Assembly: GCF_001074155.1 (NCBI RefSeq)
Contig: NZ_JUUZ01000034.1
Location: 99,583 to 163,582 of the forward strand
Reading direction: 5' to 3'
From: Streptococcus pseudopneumoniae
GTDB lineage: Bacteria; Bacillota; Bacilli; Lactobacillales; Streptococcaceae
DNA: 64,000 nucleotides
The position numbers were made by a program, and so were the translations under genes. The notes beneath the pieces were generated by a model. The model did not search any database. It had not been told where the DNA came from and worked only from the letters and a program-made list of their open reading frames with translations. Below are positions 25,436 to 33,230 of this stretch, piece by piece. The first letter of the stretch is position 1, and each line of letters opens with the position of its first letter.

Positions 25436-26306
25436 GGTAGAAAGCTTAAATAAAACCATCAAGGGTAAAGTTATTTTGAAGGATATTTCCTTTGAGGTAG
25501 CAGAAGGCGAATGCGTCGCCTTGATTGGCCCAAATGGTGCCGGTAAGACAACACTCTTGGACTGTTTGCTTGGAGATAAACTGGTCACCAGAGGTCAAGT
25601 GTCTATCCAAGGCTTGCCAGTGACGAGTTCTCAGTTAGACTACATTAGAGGCTACCTCCCTCAAGAAAATGTCATCGTTCAGAAATTAAAGGTCAAAGAG
25701 TTGATTGCTTTCTTTCAAAGTATTTATCCAAATCCCTTGAGCAATCAGGAAATCGATCAACTATTGCAGTTTGATAAGCAACAAAAAGAACAGTTGGCAG
25801 AAAAATTGTCAGGTGGGCAAAAGCGTCTCTTCTCTTTTGTCTTGACCTTGATTGGCCGACCAAAACTTGTCTTTTTGGATGAGCCAACTGCGGCCATGGA
25901 TACTTCAACCCGTCAACGCTTTTGGGAAATTGTTCAGGAGCTAAAAGCTAAGGGAGTCACCATCCTCTATTCATCCCATTATATCGAAGAGGTAGAGCAT
26001 ACAGCAGACCGAATCTTGGTCTTGAATAAGGGAGAGTTGATTCGCGATACAACACCTCTAGCCATGCGCAGTGAGGAGATTGAAAAGCACTTTATCCTTC
26101 CTCTAGCATACAAGGAAATCATTGAGCAGTCAAACTTGGTTGAAAACTGGTCACAAAAACAAGATGCCCTGCAAGTAGTCACACGCGAAGCAGATGCTTT
26201 TTGGCAACTGTTAGTGCAAGCAGGATGTAGGATTCAAGAAATTGAAGTTAATAATCGTAGCTTGTTGGATACAATCTTTGAAGAAACACAGAAGGGAGAT
26301 GACTAA
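25422..26306 (+). CDS. ABC transporter ATP-binding protein
   Basis: 294 residues. Walker A GPNGAGKTT (~residues 36-44), Q-loop YLPQEN, signature LSGGQKRLFSF, Walker B LVFLDEPTAAMD and H-loop SSHYIEEVEHTADR; a ~70-residue C-terminal extension. Drug/antibiotic-type ABC-2 exporter ATPase. Start ATG 25422 with SD 'aaggag'. Works with the permease gene 1 bp downstream and is probably under control of the following two-component system. Confidence 0.9.
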   Translation: MNMIKVESLNKTIKGKVILKDISFEVAEGECVALIGPNGAGKTTLLDCLLGDKLVTRGQVSIQGLPVTSSQLDYIRGYLPQENVIVQKLKVKELIAFFQSIYPNPLSNQEIDQLLQFDKQQKEQLAEKLSGGQKRLFSFVLTLIGRPKLVFLDEPTAAMDTSTRQRFWEIVQELKAKGVTILYSSHYIEEVEHTADRILVLNKGELIRDTTPLAMRSEEIEKHFILPLAYKEIIEQSNLVENWSQKQDALQVVTREADAFWQLLVQAGCRIQEIEVNNRSLLDTIFEETQKGDD

Positions 26307-26307
26307 G

Positions 26308-27045
26308 ATGAAACGATGGATCGCATTAAACAAGATAGAATTTCTATTGACCAAACGACAATTAGTCTATTATCTGTTATCCGTAGGGATGCCGACAGCC
26401 TTCTATTTATTCTTTTCAGGTATGTACCAGGACACACCAGGTGGACCGGCTAATTTTATGCGCGACTACCTCATCTCCATGACGGCTTTTTCCATGATGT
26501 CGACAGCTATGTTTTCATTCCCAGCTGTCTTACATACCGATAAAATCAACAACTGGCAGAAAACATTACGCCATACTCCAGTAAATATGGTAGAATATTA
26601 TCTATCAAAGATAACAAGTATGATGGTTGATTATTTGGTCTCAATCCTGGTTGTTTTCTCAGTTGGGCACTTGGTCAGAGGTGTAGATATGCCTCTAGGA
26701 AACTGGATTGGGGCTGCGTTCTTACTGATTGCGGGAAGTATTGCCTTTGTAGCGCTTGGCTTGACCTTGACACTCTTGCCTTCTAGTCAGCTGATGTCTG
26801 TCGTGGGCAATCTTCTCTATCTAGGCTTGGCTGTTTTAGGCGGACTCTGGATGCCCATCTCTTTATTTCCAGACTGGATGCAAGCAATCGGAAAGTGCCT
26901 ACCAACTTATCAGTTGATGGAGTTGCTCAAGACCTTCTTAAACGAGGGTGGCATCAATTTATCAGCCACAGTTTATCTACTTGTTTTTTCAACAGTTTTG
27001 TTTGGTTTGACCATTTACCTTCAAGGTCATAAGGAGAATGCTTAA
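26308..27045 (+). CDS. ABC-2 type transporter permease
   Basis: 245 residues from ATG 26308 (SD 'agggaga' in the ATPase end). Six hydrophobic segments; ABC-2 features include FPAVLHTDKINNWQKTLRHTPVNMVEYYLSKI and GGLWMPISLFPDWMQAIGKCLPTYQLMELL. Its stop codon overlaps the kinase start (TAATG), giving a tightly packed transport-plus-sensing operon as in DesKR- or BceRS-like modules. Substrate unknown. Confidence 0.85.
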   Translation: MKRWIALNKIEFLLTKRQLVYYLLSVGMPTAFYLFFSGMYQDTPGGPANFMRDYLISMTAFSMMSTAMFSFPAVLHTDKINNWQKTLRHTPVNMVEYYLSKITSMMVDYLVSILVVFSVGHLVRGVDMPLGNWIGAAFLLIAGSIAFVALGLTLTLLPSSQLMSVVGNLLYLGLAVLGGLWMPISLFPDWMQAIGKCLPTYQLMELLKTFLNEGGINLSATVYLLVFSTVLFGLTIYLQGHKENA

Positions 27046-28142
27046 TGCTTGTAAGACTGAAAAGCATAGATTATATGTATTGGGCCAGTTTGATTTTTAT
27101 GGTTTTTCCCATCGTTCCTGTAGTGACTGGGGAGCTTCCTAGCTGGCATTTGTTGATTGATATTCTATTTGTCTTGGCTTACTTAGGTGTTTTAACCACC
27201 AAGAGTCAGCGTTTATCCTGGCTCTGTTGGGTTATCATGCTAGCCTATGTAGCTGGCTATACTGCCTTTGTTGGTGTAAATTATATCTGGTTCTTCTTTT
27301 TCCTTGCCAATCTCTTAATTTATCATTTCGGCGTACGTAGTTTTAATTCTTTACATGTCCGAACTTTTCTCCTTGCTCAAGTCCTTGTTGTGGGGCAACT
27401 TTTGATTTTTCAGGAAGTTGAAGTTGAGTTTCTAGTCTATCTACTTGGAATTCTCACTTTTATCGATTTAATGACTTTTGGCTTGGTTCGGATTCGTATT
27501 GTGGAGGATTTGAAAGAAGCTCAGGCCAAGCAAAATGCCCAGATAAATCTATTGCTTGCTGAAAATGAACGTAGTCGTATCGGTCAGGATTTGCATGATA
27601 GTCTGGGACATACCTTTGCGATGCTGAGTGTCAAGACAGATTTAGCCTTGCAGTTGTTTCAGATGGAGGCTTATCCACAGGTGGAAAAGGAATTAAAAGA
27701 AATTCACCAGATCAGCAAGGATTCCATGAATGAAGTGCGAACCATTGTGGAAAATCTGAAATCACGGACCCTAGCTTCAGAGCTTGAGACTGTCAAAAAG
27801 ATGCTAGAGATTGCTGGGATTGAGGTTGAGGTTGATAATCAGTTGGACAAGGCTAGCCTGACTCAGGATATAGAGTCGACAGCCGCTATGATTTTGTTAG
27901 AACTGGCGACCAATATCATCAAGCATGCCAGCGCTGAAAAAGCCTATCTAAAACTGGAACGTACAGATCAGGAATTGATCCTGACAGTTAGAGATGACGG
28001 GAAAGGATTTGCAACTGTAAAAGGAAATGAACTCCATACAGTCCGTGACCGTGCAGCAGCATTCTCAGGTCAAGTAGAGCTGGTCAGTTTGAAAGATCCC
28101 ACAGAGGTGCGCGTGCATCTGCCTTATAAGGAGAGAAAGTAG
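27045..28142 (+). CDS. Sensor histidine kinase, DesK/HisKA_3 family
   Basis: 365 residues. Five to six TM helices in the first ~150 residues without a sizeable extracellular loop, then the HisKA_3 dimerisation helix ERSRIGQDLHDSLGHTFAML with phospho-acceptor His184, and an ATPase domain with LLELATNIIKHASA (N-box) and DDGKGFATVKGNELHTVRDRAAAFSG (G-box). Probably senses the membrane or an agent moved by the adjacent ABC transporter. Gene arrangement matches pneumococcal TCS11 as I remember it. Confidence 0.88.
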   Translation: MLVRLKSIDYMYWASLIFMVFPIVPVVTGELPSWHLLIDILFVLAYLGVLTTKSQRLSWLCWVIMLAYVAGYTAFVGVNYIWFFFFLANLLIYHFGVRSFNSLHVRTFLLAQVLVVGQLLIFQEVEVEFLVYLLGILTFIDLMTFGLVRIRIVEDLKEAQAKQNAQINLLLAENERSRIGQDLHDSLGHTFAMLSVKTDLALQLFQMEAYPQVEKELKEIHQISKDSMNEVRTIVENLKSRTLASELETVKKMLEIAGIEVEVDNQLDKASLTQDIESTAAMILLELATNIIKHASAEKAYLKLERTDQELILTVRDDGKGFATVKGNELHTVRDRAAAFSGQVELVSLKDPTEVRVHLPYKERK

Positions 28143-28742
28143 ATGAAAGTATTAGTCGCAGAAGATCAAAGTATGCTTAGAGATGCCATGTGCCAGCTCT
28201 TAAACTTTCAGCCAGATGTGGAGACTGTCTTGCAGGCAAAAAATGGAGCCGAGGCTATCGAGGTTTTGGAGAAAGAAGCAGTAGATATTGCTATTCTTGA
28301 CGTCGAAATGCCAGTCAAGACAGGACTCGAAGCACTTGAGTGGATCAAACAAGAAGTGCCTGAAACAAAGGTGGTTATCGTTACGACCTTTAAACGCCCA
28401 GGTTATTTTGAACGAGCTGTCAAAGCAGGAGTCGACGCCTATGTCTTGAAAGAGCGGAGCATTGCCGAGCTCATGCAAACCCTGCATACGGTGTTAGAGG
28501 GACGTAAGGAATATTCTCCAGAGCTGATGGAAGTCATGATGACACATCCCAATCCCTTGACCGAGCAGGAAGTCGCTGTTTTGCATGGAGTTGCCCAAGG
28601 CCTCTCCAACCAAGAAATTGCGGATAAGCTCTACCTCTCAAACGGCACTGTTCGTAATTACATGACCAATATCCTCTCCAAACTAGGCGCCAGCAACCGA
28701 ACCGAAGCAGCCAAAACTGCCGAAGAAGAAGGATGGTTGTGA
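28143..28742 (+). CDS. Response regulator, NarL/LuxR family
   Basis: 199 residues. Receiver domain with acidic pocket E7-D8, phospho-acceptor Asp53 ([12 protein letters not shown]), Thr ~82 ([11 protein letters not shown]) and Lys ~105 (YVLKERSI); C-terminal LuxR helix-turn-helix ([51 protein letters not shown]). Starts directly after the kinase stop codon. Likely activates its own operon through the inverted repeat at 24969-24988. Confidence 0.9.
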   Translation: MKVLVAEDQSMLRDAMCQLLNFQPDVETVLQAKNGAEAIEVLEKEAVDIAILDVEMPVKTGLEALEWIKQEVPETKVVIVTTFKRPGYFERAVKAGVDAYVLKERSIAELMQTLHTVLEGRKEYSPELMEVMMTHPNPLTEQEVAVLHGVAQGLSNQEIADKLYLSNGTVRNYMTNILSKLGASNRTEAAKTAEEEGWL

Positions 28743-28759
28743 GGGGGAGAGAAGTAAGT

Positions 28760-28795
28760 AAAAATCTCTTAGAAATGAATCTAAGAGATTTTTTG
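28760..28795. terminator. Bidirectional terminator between the two-component operon and the restriction-modification genes
   Basis: AAAATCTCTTAGA / TCTAAGAGATTTT stem with T-runs on both strands; serves convergent transcription units. Confidence 0.8.
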
Positions 28796-28807
28796 TGTTA
28801 TTCAAGT

Positions 28808-30382
28808 CTATTTAGCTACCCAGCCAATGGCATCGTGTGGTGGGTTTTCGGTATCAATCCAGATAAATTCGATGCCGATTTCACCATTTTTAAACTTGCT
28901 TAATCGAATACCGTTGATTTCCAGCTCATTGAGTCGTTGACCTGTCAAGACTTCTCGTTCCTGCAACTGGAAAACGCCACGCAAGATCCAATTTCCAAGA
29001 ATTTCTTGCTTATCAGTTGACTGAATCGCCTTACCAGCTTCTTGGTTGATATAGGCGTTTATAACATCACCAGAAGGTAAAAATCTTAGTTTAAAGGTTC
29101 TTTCTTCTTTAGACAGAGCTAGTTTTTTAGAGCCAGGTTCAAAGGTTCCAAATCCTGGTCCGAAGAAGTCAGGCCTTGCATCGTGGAAATTTTTGGAGTC
29201 AGGCAGAGGAATGTAAACCTCACTAACTGGACGATAGACGAGTTGTTCGATTTCTTTAATGAGCTTTTCATTGCCAGTCTCGTGGACAAAGTGAATCAAA
29301 TCCTCACGAATCGCCTTCATCTGAGCTTTTTCATCTTTGCTAGTCCATTTTTTCAAGAGGATTTCTTCTAGAGAAAAGGTCACAAAAGCTAGTTCTTCTG
29401 GAGCTAAAATATCCTTGAATTTATCCTGAATCTTTAAAATCCGTGGCAGACGATCTTTTTTGGCTAATTTTGAACCGCCGTTAAAGGCATTGAAACCAGA
29501 GTTTTCTTCCACATTTTCATGTTTGTCTGTGATAACCCAAGACACCGTTTCTAAAATATCGGATTGTTCCTTTTCAGCTGTCAGTAAATGAAGGTTTTCA
29601 AAGAGAGAAAAAGGATCTTCGATGTAATGGACATCCCAAGTGTCTACAACAATGTCTTTATTGTTAAAAGTCATGTGGAGCTGGCTGTCAGCTGCCGTGT
29701 ACTTGTAGTGGTGTTGTCCATCCGTAAATCGAAAATTGGTAGGATTATTTTTAGTTGTTGATCCTTCAATGACCAGATTATCAATATCGACTGGTAAATA
29801 AGTCGTTTCTCCAACAAAAATCCTAGGATTTTCTCCCTTTGGTGTCGGCATCAGAACGTGATAAACAGCTTCAACATTGACCGAGTCTGAGTTAAATCCC
29901 TTGATTTGTGCTTTGGAAGATTCGATTCTCTGGTTTCTCAAGGTCGCAATCTTTCGTGCCAACTCTTCATAGCGTTGATAGTTTTCCTTGTCTGCAGCTT
30001 CTTTATCTACTGAAATATCCGCATGAAACTTGATATCACCCAACAAGTCCGTCCATGATTGAGAATCTTTCTTAAACTGGGCAATTTTTTGGTCTCCTGA
30101 ATTAATCCCAAAAGATTTGATCCCCACTAGGTATTTATGATTTTCATCTACAACGACAGAGGCATCATAGGAGGTATTGGCGATATCTTCTCCGATGGCA
30201 TTAAAGGCTTTCTGAAAAACAGTTTCCTGGAATTTGGAGTTGACGATAGGAGCGACAGCATGTTCTGTTTGTCCTTCGTCTTCGGATTCTGCCTTTTGAG
30301 AGAAAGCTTGGCTCAAGCTAGCGAAGTTGGTAATTAAGGTTTTGTATTTGTCTTTTTGTTCAGACTTTAGATGTTCCCACAT
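28808..30382 (-). CDS. Probable type II restriction endonuclease partner of the C5-cytosine methyltransferase
   Basis: 524 residues; no family recognised with certainty. Residues 48-105 look like a nuclease core of the PD-(D/E)xK type: E53 in an alpha helix (KFQETVFQKAF), D73 (NTSYDASVV), then a strand with K89 (YLVGIKSF) and 'GINSGDQKIAQFK'. The Glu expected in (D/E)xK is Gly. The large C-terminal part (e.g. LRFLPSGDVINAYI, GIEFIWIDTEN) may bind DNA. The call rests mainly on position beside a solitary cytosine methyltransferase. Own extended -10 promoter (TGATATACT, TATACT 30410-30405) and SD 'agaggg'. Confidence 0.55.
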   Translation of the reverse strand: MWEHLKSEQKDKYKTLITNFASLSQAFSQKAESEDEGQTEHAVAPIVNSKFQETVFQKAFNAIGEDIANTSYDASVVVDENHKYLVGIKSFGINSGDQKIAQFKKDSQSWTDLLGDIKFHADISVDKEAADKENYQRYEELARKIATLRNQRIESSKAQIKGFNSDSVNVEAVYHVLMPTPKGENPRIFVGETTYLPVDIDNLVIEGSTTKNNPTNFRFTDGQHHYKYTAADSQLHMTFNNKDIVVDTWDVHYIEDPFSLFENLHLLTAEKEQSDILETVSWVITDKHENVEENSGFNAFNGGSKLAKKDRLPRILKIQDKFKDILAPEELAFVTFSLEEILLKKWTSKDEKAQMKAIREDLIHFVHETGNEKLIKEIEQLVYRPVSEVYIPLPDSKNFHDARPDFFGPGFGTFEPGSKKLALSKEERTFKLRFLPSGDVINAYINQEAGKAIQSTDKQEILGNWILRGVFQLQEREVLTGQRLNELEINGIRLSKFKNGEIGIEFIWIDTENPPHDAIGWVAK

Positions 30383-30404
30383 AAGCGCCCTCTTTTCTAT
30401 TTTC

Positions 30405-30413
30405 AGTATATCA
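30405..30413 (-). promoter_or_regulatory. Extended -10 promoter of the probable endonuclease gene
   Basis: Minus-strand TGATATACT just before the gene, partly overlapping the end of the methyltransferase terminator. Confidence 0.5.
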
Positions 30414-30443
30414 AAAGAAGATTAGTTTTTCACTAATCCTCTT
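30413..30443 (-). terminator. Terminator of the methyltransferase gene
   Basis: Minus strand AAGAGGATTAGT-GAAAA-ACTAATCTTCTTTT: 11-12-bp stem and T-rich right arm. Confidence 0.65.
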
Positions 30444-30452
30444 ATATATTCG

Positions 30453-31673
30453 TTAATTAATACTGTAAAATTCGAGTTTTCCTTGTTTTTTGACAAGTCT
30501 CAAATACTCTTCATCTGACAGAACGGCTAAACCATCATCATAAGCCTTGATTTTTTCAAGAGCTTGCTCATAGCTATCCACAAAATCCTTGACATAGGAT
30601 TGCCCTTCAAATTGACCATTCATCTTGGTGTAGATGATAGCAAATTTTCCAGAGCGGTCAAGTTGAGATTGTCCTCGGCTCTCATTTAAAGCCTTAGCAA
30701 CTTTCTCTGCAATGCGTTTAATTACGGGAACAACCACGCTGTTTCCAGCTTGTTTGTAGAGTTGACCGTTAGAAACCCCTTCTGGGATTTTAAAGGATTT
30801 AGGATATCCTTGAACATTAAAGGTTTCTTTGGGAGTCAACTTCCGAATCTCGCCACTGTCCGTCAAAATCAATGGAACATTGTGTCCACCTGTTCCCATA
30901 TTGGCTGTCAAGGTAGGGACGACACCATTTTTATTTTCACGGACATACTGACGGCGCCACTGGTAAACCGTATCTTGACTAGTCACTTCAAACTTCAACT
31001 GGTCGTAGAAATTCTGCTTGCCTTCACGGTAGTAGTAGACCTCGTCTAGCTGATCACCAAAGTTAATCACATCCTGAAGAGTCGTAGTCAGCTTGATTTC
31101 CTCGGGGAACTCAAACAAGTCATAGGCTTCCTTGGTATCAAAGCCAACAATGTAAATACGCTCACGGTTTTGAGGGATATTTCCATAGTCTTTCCCATTG
31201 AGAACCTTCCACTTGATGAAGTAGTTGTTCTCAGTCAAGGCTTCACGAATAACCTTGAAGGTATTGCCATGGTCATGACCGACCATGTTTTTGACGTTTT
31301 CAATAAAAATAGCACGAGGTTTACATCCCTCAATCATGCGAAGCAATTCGAAGAAAAGATCGCCACGATCATCATCAAAACCTTTGCGATAACCCGCAAT
31401 ACTAAAGGCCTGACAAGGGAAACCTCCCATAATCACATCCACGCGCTCAGCTGGAATATCCTCTGGCTGAACATCGTGAATATCACGACCATCCAAATAG
31501 GTATCTGGATGGTTTAACTGATAAGTCTGACGCGCATACTTATCAAATTCATTGGCATACACCACTCTGAACTCGTTGGTCTGTTCAAAGCCCAACTCAA
31601 TTCCCCCAACACCTGAGAAGAAAGCTGCAATGTTGTACTTCTCAGGTCGGTTCGAACTTACAGAATTTGTCAT
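30453..31673 (-). CDS. DNA (cytosine-5)-methyltransferase
   Basis: 406 residues with the ordered motifs of C5-MTases: I AAFFSGVGGIELGFEQ, II-III YANEFDKYARQTYQLNHPDT, IV GGFPCQAFSIAGYRKGF (catalytic Cys), VI FIENVKN, VIII NRERIYIVGF, target-recognition region ~190-290, IX, and X YKQAGNSVVVPVIKRIA. The ~75 residues after motif X form an extra C-terminal tail. Makes m5C in a specific site (not deducible here) and should protect against the neighbouring probable endonuclease. SD is poor ('gcagg'). It follows the HEPN gene by 63 bp without a strong terminator. Confidence 0.93.
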   Translation of the reverse strand: MTNSVSSNRPEKYNIAAFFSGVGGIELGFEQTNEFRVVYANEFDKYARQTYQLNHPDTYLDGRDIHDVQPEDIPAERVDVIMGGFPCQAFSIAGYRKGFDDDRGDLFFELLRMIEGCKPRAIFIENVKNMVGHDHGNTFKVIREALTENNYFIKWKVLNGKDYGNIPQNRERIYIVGFDTKEAYDLFEFPEEIKLTTTLQDVINFGDQLDEVYYYREGKQNFYDQLKFEVTSQDTVYQWRRQYVRENKNGVVPTLTANMGTGGHNVPLILTDSGEIRKLTPKETFNVQGYPKSFKIPEGVSNGQLYKQAGNSVVVPVIKRIAEKVAKALNESRGQSQLDRSGKFAIIYTKMNGQFEGQSYVKDFVDSYEQALEKIKAYDDGLAVLSDEEYLRLVKKQGKLEFYSIN

Positions 31674-31736
31674 GTAGTAACCTGCTTTCTAAAATATTAG
31701 CTTTATTACGATCAACTAAACTCATTAATTTTTTAA

Positions 31737-33230
31737 TTATCTTATCTTAAAAATATCCTGATTTATAAAACGAAGCAATGCTTCCTCAGGGACTTCAAGT
31801 AACTCACTTCTGTGATTAAACTTATCTTCCAATATATAAGTCACAATACCATTTTTTAATTCAATCCAGTATCGACCGTGCATAATTGCATTTCTAAGTC
31901 TTTCAACTATATAGGCTGTTCTTAAGTCTCTATGAGTTTTGATTTCATATTTATCTTTATTTTTTTGATAGTAGTTATATAGCGCAAGAGGATTTTTTAA
32001 AAAGATACCTTGTACGCTAATTTTAGAATAGTTAATTTTAGGTAAATCATCATCTTCCATACGAGATGCAATATTAAACATTCGTAAAATTTCAAAAGAA
32101 AATTTAAAGCAAAGGGATTTATCAACATCCTCCTGTAGCTCTTTTAAACTATCTATAATCTGCCCTAATCTATTAACTCCAAGATATCTATCTCTTAAAT
32201 AGTCAATCAATCGGTCATTCAACTGAATTAAGTGAACCAAAAAATTTGAAAATTCCGTTTCAAAATCAAATAAGAATTTTATTTGATTGATAAAATCGTC
32301 TACATCGCTCCATGTGTATCTGTTTAAATAGAATTCAAGATAGTTACTTAAATCGTCATCGTTAATATCTTCAATTCGATAATCTAGATTATACTTTTCG
32401 ATAAATTGTTTGATTATATTTTTATCATTACTCTGCAAAATATCTGTAAATTGATTCATTGGGTGACTTTTATCGAAACCAGAGTATTTTATATTAAAAT
32501 TTTTCGGGAGTGTCACTTCGTTAAATTTGGTTTCTTTTTTTTGAAAATCCACCTCAAACCAAGAGTGTTTATATGATATTCCAGAGGAGGAATAATTTGA
32601 AAAGAATTGCTGAATAAAAAGATGCAAAATTGGTTCAAAAACAAATCCAATTTCTTTAGTTTGTCCGTTATCATGATTATAAATTGAAAAATTACTTAGA
32701 AACCCCGTAGAATCATTTGCATAAAAACCGTATTGCATATGTGAGTAGGCATTTCTTACTATCTTGAACTGATCCCAAACTCGTCTGTCTTCTCCATCTA
32801 GTGAGTAAAAAAATGAATCAAATTTATTAATATGTATTTTTAAAAGATTGTTCAAATACTTTTTATAATCATTTAAAAATTGTTGTTCTCGTATGAAGAG
32901 TTTTGGATTATTCAATCTGTCAAAAAATGGTTGAAAGACAAACTTATCTTTCAAATAAACATTATAAACTTTCTCATTATTGAAAGTTAACAAGACTGCA
33001 TCTAGGAATATTCTAAATCTATTTAAATCAATAATACTTAAATTATCAAATTGACCTTGTTTTAATTTGTTAATCAGATCATCTATTACAATCCCGTCAT
33101 AGTATAGATTCTGATAATAATCAATCATTTCGAAATTATTATTTAAATAGTCAAGAATTGAGCCTTTTGACTCTAATATATTCAGTGGTTTATTAAACCA
33201 CGACTTATAATTTTCGTAATCTTTACCCAC
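31737..33230 (-). CDS. Double-HEPN-motif protein, putative RNase effector
   Basis: 497 residues, very A/T-rich gene unlike its neighbours. Two RNxxxH motifs, the hallmark of HEPN ribonucleases: R159-N-A-Y-S-H164 and R446-N-A-I-M-H451. Each is preceded by a hydrophobic/charged helix and followed by a similar stretch (aromatic residue two to three positions on, then a beta-hairpin-like I..D/N.. segment and E/L-rich helix), so the protein looks like two diverged HEPN units. HEPN RNases act in abortive infection, toxin-antitoxin and tRNA-cleaving systems. GTG start overlaps the valS TAG by one base. Function inferred. Confidence 0.7.
   Translation of the reverse strand: MGKDYENYKSWFNKPLNILESKGSILDYLNNNFEMIDYYQNLYYDGIVIDDLINKLKQGQFDNLSIIDLNRFRIFLDAVLLTFNNEKVYNVYLKDKFVFQPFFDRLNNPKLFIREQQFLNDYKKYLNNLLKIHINKFDSFFYSLDGEDRRVWDQFKIVRNAYSHMQYGFYANDSTGFLSNFSIYNHDNGQTKEIGFVFEPILHLFIQQFFSNYSSSGISYKHSWFEVDFQKKETKFNEVTLPKNFNIKYSGFDKSHPMNQFTDILQSNDKNIIKQFIEKYNLDYRIEDINDDDLSNYLEFYLNRYTWSDVDDFINQIKFLFDFETEFSNFLVHLIQLNDRLIDYLRDRYLGVNRLGQIIDSLKELQEDVDKSLCFKFSFEILRMFNIASRMEDDDLPKINYSKISVQGIFLKNPLALYNYYQKNKDKYEIKTHRDLRTAYIVERLRNAIMHGRYWIELKNGIVTYILEDKFNHRSELLEVPEEALLRFINQDIFKIR

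Noticed and set aside
30446..30456. AACGAATA on the minus strand at the end of the methyltransferase gene, near the endonuclease gene (possible competence control of the R-M system)
   Set aside because: The first base is A rather than T, and a better -10 (TGATATACT) lies closer to the endonuclease gene.
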